Part shown: in pieces, positions 33,423 to 42,823 of the stretch
Position numbering within the stretch: position 1 is the stretch's first letter
Layout: the number at the start of each line of letters is the position of its first letter
Source: an uncultured Sphingomonadaceae bacterium
GTDB taxonomy: Bacteria; Pseudomonadota; Alphaproteobacteria; Sphingomonadales; Sphingomonadaceae
Reading direction: 5' to 3'
Assembly: GCA_947488625.1 (NCBI GenBank)
Contig: CANKZR010000002.1
Span: 124,001-188,000, forward strand
Length of the DNA stretch: 64,000 nt
Made by a program: the position numbers and the translations under genes
The notes under the pieces: model-generated
Seen by the model: the letters and a program-made list of their open reading frames with translations, nothing else
Told to the model about the DNA's origin: nothing
Database searches by the model: none

Positions 33423-34340
33423 TTAGGCGGCGACTGCCGTGCGGACTTTAGACGCGGCTTCGCGTGCCTCGCGCCCTTCTCGTTCCTCGCGCTGGGCGAT
33501 CTCGTCGGCCCAGTGGAGGATTTCCATCGTGCCGTCGGCATGCTCGACAAGGGCATTGCATCCTTCCACCCAGTCTCCGTCGTTCCAGTATTCGATACCG
33601 TCGATCATCCGGTGTTCGGCAGTGTGGATGTGCCCGCAGACCACACCGTCCACCCCGCGTTCTCCAGCTGCGCGAGCGACGACTTCCTCGTACTTGCCGA
33701 TGAATTCGACGGCGTTCTTCACCTTGTGTTTCGCCATCTTCGAAAGCGACCAGTAGGGCAGGCCCAGCGCCTTTCGGCCGGCGTTCACCCAGTTGTTCAG
33801 CCCCATCATGAAATGATAAAGCGCATCGCCGACGAAGGCGAGCCAGCGGTGCGACAGCATCACCGTATCGAACTCATCGCCGTGCAGCACCATCAGGCGA
33901 CGCCCGTCCGCCGTATCGTGAAACGCCGCACGGCGGATTTCGATGCCACCGAAGTTTAGGCCGGTGAACTGGCGGAACATCTCGTCGTGATTGCCGGGAA
34001 TGTATACGATACGCGTGCCGCGCTTCGCCCGCTTCAATATGCGCCAGACGATATCGTTATGTGCAGGCGGCCAGTAGAACTTCTTCTTCAACCGCCAGCC
34101 GTCGATGATGTCGCCAACCAGGTAGAGCGTTTCGGAATCAACCCGGTCGAGAAAGTCGATCAGCAGTTCGGCATTGCACCCCTTGGTGCCAAGGTGAATG
34201 TCCGAAATCCAGATCGTGCGATACTTGCGGCGACCTTCCCGCGAACGCTCCGGTATCGCGGGTCGATGCGTATCGAGGTCCGGAAACGCCGATACAATTG
34301 CGCCATTACCCAGTTCGCCGTCGAGATAGCTGCCAAACAT
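33423..34340 (-). CDS. UDP-2,3-diacylglucosamine diphosphatase-like metallophosphoesterase
   Basis: A 305-residue calcineurin-type phosphoesterase. All metal motifs are present: SDIHLGTKGC (DxH), VGDIIDGW (GDxxD), IPGNHDEM (GNHD), VLHGDEFD and CGHIHTAEHR. It resembles LpxH, but alphaproteobacteria usually use LpxI for lipid A, and this gene is paired with a glycosyltransferase rather than lipid A genes, so the substrate may be another pyrophosphate or phospholipid. It is translated just ahead of the glycosyltransferase. Confidence 0.85.
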   Translation of the reverse strand: MFGSYLDGELGNGAIVSAFPDLDTHRPAIPERSREGRRKYRTIWISDIHLGTKGCNAELLIDFLDRVDSETLYLVGDIIDGWRLKKKFYWPPAHNDIVWRILKRAKRGTRIVYIPGNHDEMFRQFTGLNFGGIEIRRAAFHDTADGRRLMVLHGDEFDTVMLSHRWLAFVGDALYHFMMGLNNWVNAGRKALGLPYWSLSKMAKHKVKNAVEFIGKYEEVVARAAGERGVDGVVCGHIHTAEHRMIDGIEYWNDGDWVEGCNALVEHADGTMEILHWADEIAQREEREGREAREAASKVRTAVAA

Positions 34341-34506
34341 AATCCGCCGCGCCTCATCGCTGCCTGCTTGGCTGACAGTCTATGGTTGTCCGATATGACA
34401 GCCTGACCACAGTTCGCGGTCAGTCGTGCGACACTGTTACGGTTACGAGTCAGGCACTTCTCGCGCGCGGGCCATCGGCATGGGGGCCATGCGGTCGAAA
34501 GAGATC

Positions 34507-35514
34507 CTACTCCCCGACGGCGAGGACGATCTTGCCGATATGATTGCCCGCTTCCATCCGGGAATGCGCCTTCGCCGCCTCGCCCAGCGTGAACGTCTCG
34601 TCCATGACCGGGCGCAATTCCCCGCTCTCGACCAGGGGCCAGACCTCACGAAACAGTTCGTCAGCCAGCATTCCCTTGAAAACGTTGGTGCGGGCGCGCA
34701 GCGTGGAGCCGGTAATCATCTGGCGGCGCACCATCATCCTGGCCATGTTCACTTCGGATTTCGGACCGCCAAGCGCGGCGATCACGACCAGCCGGCCATC
34801 GTCGCCAAGGGCATCGAGATTACGCTGGGTATAGTCGCCAGCCACCATGTCCAACACCAGTTGCGCGCCCCGGCCATCGGTAAAGGCCCTGGTCTTCTCG
34901 ACGAAATCCTGCGTCTTGTAGTTGATGACAAGGTCCGCTCCGACACCTTTGGACGACGCACATTTTTCGTCGGACCCGCTGGTGGTGATCACCGTCATGC
35001 CGAACAGCTTGGCCAATTTGGTGGCCATGGTGCCGATGCCAGAGGTTCCGCCATGGATCAGGATGGTCTCCCCGTCACGGGCGAAGCCACGCTGGAAGAC
35101 ATTGTGCCACACGGTGAAAAGGGTTTCGGGAATGGCGGCCGCTTCCGCCATCGAGAGGCCTAGGGGAACCGGCAGGCAATGTTCTGGCCGGGCAATGCAG
35201 TATTCGGCATAGCCGCCGCCGTTCACCAGAGCGCAGACCTTCTTGCCGAGTTCGGAAGGATCGACACCCTCTCCGAGCGCGGCGACCGTCCCCGATATTT
35301 CCAGTCCCGGCAAATCCGACGCGCCCTTGGGCGGCGGGTAGGAGCCTGCGCGCTGCAGGCAGTCCGGTCGGTTGACCCCGGCATGGCTGACGCGCACCAG
35401 CACCTCGCCCTGCCCGGGCTGCGGCACGTCCCGCGTTTGCAACGCCAGCACATCCGGCCCGCCCGGCTCGCTGATCGCGATAACGGACATGGTATTCGGC
35501 AAGTCTTCGGTCAC
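34507..35514 (-). CDS. NAD(P)H:quinone oxidoreductase, zinc-independent MDR family
   Basis: A 335-residue medium-chain reductase/dehydrogenase like quinone oxidoreductase or PIG3. The N-terminal GroES-like domain (GEVLVRVSHAGVNRPDCLQR; YPPPKGASDLPGLEISG) lacks zinc-binding cysteines. The Rossmann part has ILIHGGTSGIGTMATKLAKL. The GTG at 35514 is preferred because GGGGGAG lies 5 bases upstream; the ATG at 35490 is an alternative. It is divergent from the DUF1192 gene. Substrate is not identifiable. Confidence 0.9.
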   Translation of the reverse strand: MTEDLPNTMSVIAISEPGGPDVLALQTRDVPQPGQGEVLVRVSHAGVNRPDCLQRAGSYPPPKGASDLPGLEISGTVAALGEGVDPSELGKKVCALVNGGGYAEYCIARPEHCLPVPLGLSMAEAAAIPETLFTVWHNVFQRGFARDGETILIHGGTSGIGTMATKLAKLFGMTVITTSGSDEKCASSKGVGADLVINYKTQDFVEKTRAFTDGRGAQLVLDMVAGDYTQRNLDALGDDGRLVVIAALGGPKSEVNMARMMVRRQMITGSTLRARTNVFKGMLADELFREVWPLVESGELRPVMDETFTLGEAAKAHSRMEAGNHIGKIVLAVGE

Positions 35515-35604
35515 CAAGCTCCCCCTGTTCGCTGCCTTCACGATGCACAGCCCTAGTGACAGCCACCATTGACAGCAAGCGCCCGGTTGGGGATGTTGCC
35601 GGCA

Positions 35605-35811
35605 ATGGAAGACGATGACCTTCCCCGGATGCGTTCCGACGCGGCCAGCCAGTTGGCCCAAGAAAGCCTCGATACCTATTCGCAGGATGAGCTGGTGGCG
35701 CGCATCGCCTTGCTGGAGGCGGAAATCGCCCGCGTGAAAGCGCACCATCAGAAGGCCAGCTCGCACCGAAAGTTTGCCGACTCGCTGTTCAAGCCCAGAG
35801 AAACGGACTGA
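35605..35811 (+). CDS. DUF1192 domain-containing small protein
   Basis: A 68-residue helical protein of the alphaproteobacterial DUF1192 family, function unknown. The core is SLDTYSQDELVARIALLEAE followed by a basic stretch, then the conserved tail ADSLFKPRE. The ATG at 35605 (MEDDDLPRM) is used; a Met-containing extension exists upstream but has poor support. It is divergent from the quinone oxidoreductase and about 180 bases before clpA. Confidence 0.82.
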   Translation: MEDDDLPRMRSDAASQLAQESLDTYSQDELVARIALLEAEIARVKAHHQKASSHRKFADSLFKPRETD

Positions 35812-35989
35812 TGGGCCGGATACGGTCCTTTGCACCCCTCGAAATTGCGCGAATGCGCACCATATCCCTTTCAAGCCAACTGCGCCGCGCACCAAGGCGC
35901 AAGTTTACCACCCGCGTTAGGCCGATATTCACCACGCCTTGCGCATATTCGACCGGACCCCTCTCGGCCTAGCTGCCCCAAGGACATTC

Positions 35990-38356
35990 ATGCCAAGTTT
36001 CGCGCAAAATCTCGAAAAGACCCTTCACACGGCAATTCAGCATGCGATCGATCGCACACATGAATACGCCACGCTCGAACACCTCCTGCTGGCGCTGGTG
36101 GACGATAGCGATGCGGGCGACGTGATGAATGCCTGCGGCGTCGATATGGACGAGCTGGGCGGTGTAGTGCGCCAGTATCTCGATCAGGAATACCAGTCCC
36201 TGAAGACCGATGAGGATGCGGATCCGCAACCGACCGCGGGCTTCCAGCGCGTGATCCAGCGCGCAATCCTGCATGTCCAATCGTCGGGCAAGGACACCGT
36301 TACCGGTGCAAACGTGCTGGTCGCCTTGTTTTCCGAGCGCGATTCTTACGCCGTCTATTTTCTGCAGCAGCAGGATATGAGCCGGCTGGATGCGGTCAGC
36401 TTCATCAGTCACGGCATCGGCAAGGGCGGTCGCCAGCTGGAAGATCGCTCTCCCGGTAGCGAGGACGAGGGCCAGGCGCGCGGCGAGGAGAAGCCTGAGA
36501 AGAACAAGAAGGATTCCGCGCTCGACCAGTTCTGCGTGAACCTGAACCAGAAGGCGCTGGACGGAAAGGTCGATCCGCTGATCGGCCGCGGGCCGGAGGT
36601 CGATCGCACGGTGCAGATCTTGTGTCGCCGCTCGAAGAACAACCCGCTTTACGTGGGCGATCCGGGCGTGGGCAAAACGGCAATTGCCGAAGGCCTTGCG
36701 CGCAAGATCGTAGAAGGCGACGTGCCTGAAGTTCTGGAAGAAGCGGTGATCTACTCGCTCGACATGGGCGCATTGCTGGCCGGCACCCGCTATCGCGGCG
36801 ATTTCGAGGAACGGCTGAAGCAGGTCGTGAACGAACTGGAAAAGATGCCGGAAGCCATCCTTTTCATCGACGAGATCCACACCGTGATCGGTGCCGGTGC
36901 CACCAGCGGCGGCGCGATGGATGCATCCAACCTGTTGAAGCCTGCGCTTTCCAGCGGAACGATCCGCTGCGTCGGCTCCACCACCTACAAGGAATTCCGT
37001 AACCACTTCGAGAAGGACCGCGCCCTGCTGCGCCGGTTCCAGAAGATCGACGTGAACGAGCCGACTGTGGAAGACACGATCAAGATTCTCAAGGGCCTGA
37101 AAAGCGCCTTCGAGGAGCATCATGGCGTGAAATACACGCCCGATGCGCTGAAAACCGCTGTTGAAATGAGCGCGCGCTACATCAACGATCGCAAGCTGCC
37201 CGACAAGGCCATCGACGTGGTGGACGAAGTGGGCGCGATGCAGATGCTGGTGCCGCCCAGCCGCCGCCGCAAGACGATCACCGCCAAGGAGATCGAGAAG
37301 GTCGTGGCGACTATGGCGCGCATCCCGCCGAAATCCGTTTCCAAGGACGACAAGAAAGCGCTTGGCAGCCTGGAGAAGGATCTCAAGCGCGTGGTCTACG
37401 GACAGGACGACGCGATCGAACGCCTCTCCACCGCCATGAAGCTGAGCCGGGCAGGCCTCCGCGATGCGGACAAGCCCATCGGCTCCTTCCTGTTCTCCGG
37501 CCCGACTGGCGTCGGCAAGACAGAGGTCGCACGCCAGCTCGCCAACATCATGGGGATCGAGCTAAAGCGTTTCGACATGTCGGAATACATGGAGCGTCAC
37601 AGCGTATCCCGCCTGATCGGCGCGCCTCCGGGCTACGTCGGCTACGACCAGGGCGGCCTGCTGACCGACGCCATCGACCAGCATCCGCATTGCGTACTGC
37701 TGCTGGACGAGATCGAGAAGGCGCATCCGGACCTGTTCAACATCCTGTTGCAGGTGATGGATAACGGCAAGCTGACCGATCACCACGGCAAGACGGTGGA
37801 TTTCCGCAACGTGGTCCTCATCATGACGACCAATGCCGGCGCTTCGGATGCCGAGAAGCAGGGTATTGGCTTTGGTGCCGGGCAGAAGACGCAGGCTTCG
37901 GAAGAGGCGGTGAAGAAGATGTTCACCCCGGAATTCCGCAACCGTCTCGATGCGGTCGTGCCGTTCGGCTACCTCGGTTCCGACACGATCAGCCGCGTTG
38001 TCGACAAGTTCATCCTGCAGCTCGAACTGCAGCTTTCCGAGCAGAACGTGCACATCCAGTTCGATGGCGATGCGCGTGAATGGCTGGGCAAGCGCGGCTA
38101 TGACAAGCTGATGGGCGCACGCCCGATGGCACGTCTGATCCAGGAGAAGGTGAAGCAGCCGCTGGCCGAGGAACTGCTGTTCGGCAAACTGGCAAGCGGC
38201 GGCGAGGTGCACGTCAGCGTGAAGGACGAGAAACTTGCCTTCGAACTGACATCGGCGCCGCCCAAGGCCAAACCGAAAAGCAGGAAGAAGTCTGCGGCGA
38301 AGAAGCCGGAAACTCCTGCGGCGGACAAGGATACGGGCACCGATTCGGAGGACTAG
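35990..38356 (+). CDS. clpA: ATP-dependent Clp protease ATP-binding subunit ClpA
   Basis: AAA+ unfoldase that feeds substrates, including N-degron substrates brought by ClpS, into ClpP. The 788 residues are: N-domain (MPSFAQNLEKTLHTAIQHAI), AAA-1 with Walker A GDPGVGKTAIAEG (about residue 223), AAA-2 with GPTGVGKTEVARQ (about 503), and the ClpP-contact IGF loop in EKQGIGFGAGQ. A Lys/Ala-rich tail follows. The ATG at 35990 is chosen with AAGGA upstream. clpS is not adjacent, unlike in many proteobacteria. Confidence 0.96.
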   Translation: MPSFAQNLEKTLHTAIQHAIDRTHEYATLEHLLLALVDDSDAGDVMNACGVDMDELGGVVRQYLDQEYQSLKTDEDADPQPTAGFQRVIQRAILHVQSSGKDTVTGANVLVALFSERDSYAVYFLQQQDMSRLDAVSFISHGIGKGGRQLEDRSPGSEDEGQARGEEKPEKNKKDSALDQFCVNLNQKALDGKVDPLIGRGPEVDRTVQILCRRSKNNPLYVGDPGVGKTAIAEGLARKIVEGDVPEVLEEAVIYSLDMGALLAGTRYRGDFEERLKQVVNELEKMPEAILFIDEIHTVIGAGATSGGAMDASNLLKPALSSGTIRCVGSTTYKEFRNHFEKDRALLRRFQKIDVNEPTVEDTIKILKGLKSAFEEHHGVKYTPDALKTAVEMSARYINDRKLPDKAIDVVDEVGAMQMLVPPSRRRKTITAKEIEKVVATMARIPPKSVSKDDKKALGSLEKDLKRVVYGQDDAIERLSTAMKLSRAGLRDADKPIGSFLFSGPTGVGKTEVARQLANIMGIELKRFDMSEYMERHSVSRLIGAPPGYVGYDQGGLLTDAIDQHPHCVLLLDEIEKAHPDLFNILLQVMDNGKLTDHHGKTVDFRNVVLIMTTNAGASDAEKQGIGFGAGQKTQASEEAVKKMFTPEFRNRLDAVVPFGYLGSDTISRVVDKFILQLELQLSEQNVHIQFDGDAREWLGKRGYDKLMGARPMARLIQEKVKQPLAEELLFGKLASGGEVHVSVKDEKLAFELTSAPPKAKPKSRKKSAAKKPETPAADKDTGTDSED

Positions 38357-38402
38357 TCCAAATTGGCTGGGCCGATGGCATGAGTCGGGCTAGGTTCGCG
38401 TC

Positions 38403-40106
38403 ATGGCTTTCAGAACGATATCTGTAATTTTGGCGGCGGGGGCTCTGGCTCCCGCCGCTGTCGTTTGCGCGCAGGAGGATGCTCCGCCTCTGCACGAACG
38501 CACGGCCCAGACCGACCTGCCGCTGGAGGGCCCAAGGGCGTCGATGCAACTGGAGCATGTTGCCCTTTCCATCGCCGCGGACCCGCAATCCCGCAGCATT
38601 ATCGGCGATGCCCGATACCGCGTCTCAACCGACGCGCCCCTTCAAACTTTGGTGTTCGATTTTGATCCCCGATTTGCCGTTCGTGCCATAGCGCTGGAGG
38701 GCACCTCGCTCGAGCGGACACAGTGGGCCAAGAGCGAGGGGCTTCTGACCATCCGCTTGCCTGCACCCGTAACCGCTGGCGAGACTGTCGACGTTCGCGT
38801 CGAATATGCAGGCGCGCCGCATGTTGCACTCAATCCCCCCTGGGATGGCGGATTCGTCTGGTCGCAAACCGAGGACGGCGACCCGTGGATCGCCACCGCC
38901 ATTCAGGGCGAGGGGTGTGATCTTTTCTGGCCCTGCATCGACCACTCTTCGAAGCGGATCGGCACACTGGATCTTGTGGTGACAGTACCAGATGGGTTGA
39001 TCGTAGCAGGTAACGGACGCCTGATCGGTACATCGGAAACCGGTGACCGCACGACTTTTCACTGGCGGGCGCGCGACCCCAGCAATTACGGCGTTACCTT
39101 GCAGATCGGCCCCTATGAGTTCGCGACACGGACTTACGAAAGCGCCTACGGCAATGCGATACCGCTGTCGTTCTGGCATCTGCCGGATAACGCCCAGGGG
39201 GCCAATCGCCTGTTGGATGAAATGGCCGACCAGATCGCCTTCATGGAAGATCGCTTCGGCCCCTACCCCTTCGCAGACGAAAAGGCCGGCGTGGCGGAGA
39301 CACCGCACCTGGGCATGGAGCACCAGACCATCAATGCCTACGGCAACGGCTACAGGCTCGAAGCCTATGGGCATGACTGGCTGCTGCAGCACGAGTTCGC
39401 GCACGAATGGTTTGCCAACCAGCTTCGCAACGCCACCATCAATCATATGTGGCTGGCCGAGGGGATTACCACCTGGACCCAGCCGCTTTACCTGGAACAT
39501 GCACGGGGCGAGATGTTCTACCATGCGGAGATGTGGAAGAACCGCCAGCGCGTGTGGAGCCGCGTTCCCCTGGTGCCGCCGGAAGGCGAATTGCCCGACT
39601 ACAATGATCCTGAAGCCAAGTGGGGCGAGGACATCTATTTCAAGGGGGCATGGATCATGCATACCCTGCGCGGGCTGGTGGGCGATGACGTGCTGTTTCC
39701 CGCCGTCACGCGGTTGACCTATGGAACGCACGATCCGCAGCCCGGTGCAATCCGCCCGGTGAACCGTACGACCGAGGACTTCCGCGCGATCCTGGAGGAG
39801 ATGTCGGGACGAGACCTTGCATGGTTCTTCGACGCCTATTTCTATCAGGCAGACTTGCCCGAACTGCTGGCAGTAGAAGACGACGGCGCGCTGCTGTTGT
39901 CGTGGCAATCACCCTCGCTGCTCGCGTTCGAGATGCCGGTGGAAGTGCGCGTGGGTGACACGGTGCTCCGCGTGGAAATGAAAGGCGGGGAAGGCCGCGT
40001 CGCATTGCCTGACGAGAATACCGGCTACCTGCTCGATCCTGCGAACCGCATTCTCAAATACGATGCTGCGATCGAGATGTGGCAGAATCGCGAAACCCGC
40101 GACTGA
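38403..40106 (+). CDS. Secreted M1 family zinc aminopeptidase
   Basis: A 567-residue metallopeptidase with a signal peptide (MAFRTISVILAAGALAPAAV). It has the M1 beta N-domain and the thermolysin-like catalytic domain. The exopeptidase motif GAMEN appears as LGMEHQTIN, and the zinc motif HEFAHEWFANQ begins at about residue 330, with the third ligand Glu 18 residues on (WLAEG). It is shorter than PepN because the long C-terminal helical domain is mostly missing, as in many secreted bacterial M1 proteins. Preceded by clpA, 46 bases away. Confidence 0.92.
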   Translation: MAFRTISVILAAGALAPAAVVCAQEDAPPLHERTAQTDLPLEGPRASMQLEHVALSIAADPQSRSIIGDARYRVSTDAPLQTLVFDFDPRFAVRAIALEGTSLERTQWAKSEGLLTIRLPAPVTAGETVDVRVEYAGAPHVALNPPWDGGFVWSQTEDGDPWIATAIQGEGCDLFWPCIDHSSKRIGTLDLVVTVPDGLIVAGNGRLIGTSETGDRTTFHWRARDPSNYGVTLQIGPYEFATRTYESAYGNAIPLSFWHLPDNAQGANRLLDEMADQIAFMEDRFGPYPFADEKAGVAETPHLGMEHQTINAYGNGYRLEAYGHDWLLQHEFAHEWFANQLRNATINHMWLAEGITTWTQPLYLEHARGEMFYHAEMWKNRQRVWSRVPLVPPEGELPDYNDPEAKWGEDIYFKGAWIMHTLRGLVGDDVLFPAVTRLTYGTHDPQPGAIRPVNRTTEDFRAILEEMSGRDLAWFFDAYFYQADLPELLAVEDDGALLLSWQSPSLLAFEMPVEVRVGDTVLRVEMKGGEGRVALPDENTGYLLDPANRILKYDAAIEMWQNRETRD

Positions 40107-40113
40107 CCGGAAC

Positions 40114-40136
40114 GAAACTTGCGCCGCGCAACTTTC
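40114..40136. repeat. Short intergenic palindrome, copy 1
   Basis: GAAACTTGCG-CCG-CGCAACTTTC is an inverted repeat with one mismatch. It lies between the M1 peptidase stop and the exonuclease start, 8 bases before the ATG. The core recurs at 42779-42793 and, with one change, at 60261-60275. Confidence 0.55.
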
Positions 40137-40144
40137 ATCTAGCG

Positions 40145-41149
40145 ATGGCAGCACCTTTCTCCTGGATCCGGCCCGACCCGCATGGCGTTTACGTTGTGCC
40201 TGCCGACGCATGGATCGATCCATCGAAGGCGGTTGATCGTGCGCTTGTCACCCATGGCCACGCCGATCATGCGCGGGGCGGACACGGGCAGACCGTCGCC
40301 ACGCCGGAGACCCTGGCGATCATGGACTTGCGCTACAACACCCGCGAGGGTGCAACCCCGGTGGAATATGGCGAAACGATCCGGCTGAAGGGTGGCGTCG
40401 ATGCGACTTATATTCCCGCAGGTCACGTTCTGGGCAGCGCGCAAATCCTGCTGGAACATGCAGGAGAGCGCGTGGTGATCACAGGCGACTACAAGCGCCG
40501 CGCCGATCCCACCTGCCCGCCATTCCAGGTGACGCCCTGCGATATCTTTATCACGGAAGCCACCTTCGGGCTGCCATTGTTCACCCACCCACCCATCGAA
40601 GAAGAAATGGCCAAGCTGCTGAGCCGGCTTGAGGCATATCCGGACCGCTGCGTGCTGGTGGGGGCCTACGCGCTGGGCAAGGCGCAGCGCGTTATCGCGG
40701 AACTGCGCGCGGCGGGCCATTCGCAGCCGATCTATCTGCATGGCGCGATGGAGAAGATGTGCCGCCTATACGAAGAGTTCGGTGTCGATCTTGGCGAATT
40801 GCGGCTGGTGGCCGACCACGACAAGGACGATATGCGCGGCGCAATCGTCGTCTCGCCGCCCTCTGCATTGAACGATCGCTGGAGCCGCCGCCTGCCCGAC
40901 CCCATCACTGCGATGGCGAGCGGCTGGATGCGCGTGCGGCAGCGCGCGCGGCAGCGCAACGTGGAATTGCCGCTGGTCATATCCGACCATGCCGACTGGA
41001 ACGAACTGACAAACACGATCCTGGAAGTCGATCCGCACGAAACCTGGATCACCCATGGCCGGGAAGAAGCGCTGCTGCGCTGGCACCAGCTGCACCAGCG
41101 CCGCGCCCGCGCTCTTGCCATGGTGGGTTACGAGGACGAGGACGACTAG
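40145..41149 (+). CDS. Ligase-associated DNA exonuclease (metallo-beta-lactamase/beta-CASP)
   Basis: A 334-residue nuclease of the family found next to bacterial ATP-dependent ligases and implicated in DNA damage responses. The MBL motif THGHADHARGG (His37-His42) is followed by ITGDYKRRADP and the beta-CASP region with ISDHADWNELT and WITHGREEALL. The ATG at 40145 is chosen; no clear Shine-Dalgarno precedes it, and a palindrome lies 8 bases upstream. The ligase starts 3 bases after the stop, so the pair is an operon. Confidence 0.9.
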   Translation: MAAPFSWIRPDPHGVYVVPADAWIDPSKAVDRALVTHGHADHARGGHGQTVATPETLAIMDLRYNTREGATPVEYGETIRLKGGVDATYIPAGHVLGSAQILLEHAGERVVITGDYKRRADPTCPPFQVTPCDIFITEATFGLPLFTHPPIEEEMAKLLSRLEAYPDRCVLVGAYALGKAQRVIAELRAAGHSQPIYLHGAMEKMCRLYEEFGVDLGELRLVADHDKDDMRGAIVVSPPSALNDRWSRRLPDPITAMASGWMRVRQRARQRNVELPLVISDHADWNELTNTILEVDPHETWITHGREEALLRWHQLHQRRARALAMVGYEDEDD

Positions 41150-41152
41150 CGG

Positions 41153-42748
41153 GTGGAAGAATTCGCCGCCCTGATCGATGCGCTGATCTACACGCGCAGC
41201 CGCAATGAAAAACTGCGCCTGATCGCGGAGTATCTACGCGCCGCGCCCGATCCCGATCGCGGCTATGCCCTGGCTGCCCTTACCGACGGTCTGGATTTCA
41301 AGGCCGTCAAATCCTCCACCATCCGTAATCTGCTGAAAGAACGGGTCGATCCGGTGCTGTGGACGCTCAGCCGTGATTTCGTAGGCGATACGGCGGAAAC
41401 GGCGAGCTTCCTATGGCCCGACCCGGTGGGCAACATCGCGCCCCCGCCCTCGGTCAGTGAAGCGGTGGACGCGCTTTCTGCAATGACGCGCGCCAACGCG
41501 ATGACCGAACTTCCACGTCTGCTCGACAGGCTCGATTCAGCGGGGCGGTACGCTTTCTTCAAACTGGCAACTGGCGGCATGCGCGTGGGCGTGTCCAGCC
41601 GACTTGCGAAGGTAGCATTCGCGCAGGCTTTCGAGGTGTCGGTCGATGACGTCGAGGAATACTGGCACGCGCTTGCCCCGCCCTATGCGCAGCTGTTCGC
41701 CTGGGCCGCCGATGGCGAGGATCCACCCGACACTGCTAACATGCCGCTGTTCAAACCCTTCATGCTGGCGCACCCGCTGGAAGAAACGGTAGTTGGCCTC
41801 GACGATTACGCGGCAGAGTGGAAGTGGGATGGCATCCGCGTGCAACTTGTCCATGTTGCCGGAGAAACGCGCGTCTATTCGCGTAGCGGTGACGATATCA
41901 GTGCAACGTTTCCCGAATTGGTGGACGCGCTCACGATCCCGGCCGTTCTGGACGGCGAATTGCTGGTGCGCGGCGATGTGCAAGGCGGAGATACCGGCGG
42001 TGCGGCCAGTTTCAATGCGCTGCAACAAAGGCTTGGCAGGAAGACTGTGAGCAAGAAGATGCTCACCGAAAGTCCCGCCTTCGTTCGGCTTTACGATGTT
42101 CTCTCGCTGGATGGTGAGGACCTGCGCAGCCTGCCATGGCGGGATCGGCGCAGTCGGCTCGAGTCCTTCATCCCGCGCCTTCCCGACACGCATTTCGATC
42201 TAAGCCAGCTGGTGGAGGCGAAGGATTTCGAACAACTCGCACACATTCGCGAAGGCACGCGCGACGATGCCATCGAAGGCCTGATGCTGAAAAGGCGTGA
42301 CAGCCCCTACGTGGCGGGCCGCAAGACCGGCCTATGGTACAAGTGGAAGCGCGACCCGCTGCTGATCGATTGCGTGCTGATGTATGCCCAGCGTGGCAGC
42401 GGCAAACGCTCCAGTTTCTATTCAGATTACACCTTCGGTTGCTGGGACGGCGACCCGGACGCCGGGGCCGAACTGCTGCCGGTGGGCAAGGCCTATTCAG
42501 GCTTTACCGACGCAGAGCTGAAGAAGCTGGACAAGATCGTACGGCAGAATACGCTCAACCGCTTCGGTCCGGTGCGCGAGGTAGAGCGTACGCTGGTGTT
42601 CGAAGTGGCGTTCGATTCCGTCCATTCCAGCAAACGCCACAAGTCCGGCCTGGCCATGCGTTTCCCGCGCATCCATCGCATCCGCTGGGACAAGCCGGTA
42701 CACGAGGCGGACCGGATCGAGAGCCTGCGCGCATTGATCCGCGACTAG
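41153..42748 (+). CDS. ATP-dependent DNA ligase (cisplatin-damage-response type)
   Basis: A 531-residue bacterial ATP-dependent ligase that seals nicks, associated with DNA damage repair. Order: helical DNA-binding N-domain, adenylation domain with catalytic Lys224 in EWKWDGIRVQL, DGELLVRG, EGLMLKRRDSPYVAGRKTG, and the OB domain with WYKWKRDPLLIDCVL and FPRIHRIRWDK. The start is GTG, 3 bases after the exonuclease stop. The helicase and PdeM nuclease that often complete this cluster are absent from the neighbourhood. Confidence 0.93.
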   Translation: MEEFAALIDALIYTRSRNEKLRLIAEYLRAAPDPDRGYALAALTDGLDFKAVKSSTIRNLLKERVDPVLWTLSRDFVGDTAETASFLWPDPVGNIAPPPSVSEAVDALSAMTRANAMTELPRLLDRLDSAGRYAFFKLATGGMRVGVSSRLAKVAFAQAFEVSVDDVEEYWHALAPPYAQLFAWAADGEDPPDTANMPLFKPFMLAHPLEETVVGLDDYAAEWKWDGIRVQLVHVAGETRVYSRSGDDISATFPELVDALTIPAVLDGELLVRGDVQGGDTGGAASFNALQQRLGRKTVSKKMLTESPAFVRLYDVLSLDGEDLRSLPWRDRRSRLESFIPRLPDTHFDLSQLVEAKDFEQLAHIREGTRDDAIEGLMLKRRDSPYVAGRKTGLWYKWKRDPLLIDCVLMYAQRGSGKRSSFYSDYTFGCWDGDPDAGAELLPVGKAYSGFTDAELKKLDKIVRQNTLNRFGPVREVERTLVFEVAFDSVHSSKRHKSGLAMRFPRIHRIRWDKPVHEADRIESLRALIRD

Positions 42749-42778
42749 CGCCCGATCCATGGCGGTGTGCCGCGAGAA

Positions 42779-42793
42779 GTTGCGCCGCGCAAC
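42779..42793. repeat. Short intergenic palindrome, copy 2
   Basis: GTTGCG-CCG-CGCAAC is a perfect 6-bp inverted repeat, 30 bases beyond the ligase stop and 30 bases beyond the convergent carbonic anhydrase stop. It shares TTGCGCCGCGCAAC with copy 1. Confidence 0.55.
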
Positions 42794-42823
42794 AATCCGC
42801 TCCTTTGCTGCGCCAGGCGACCG

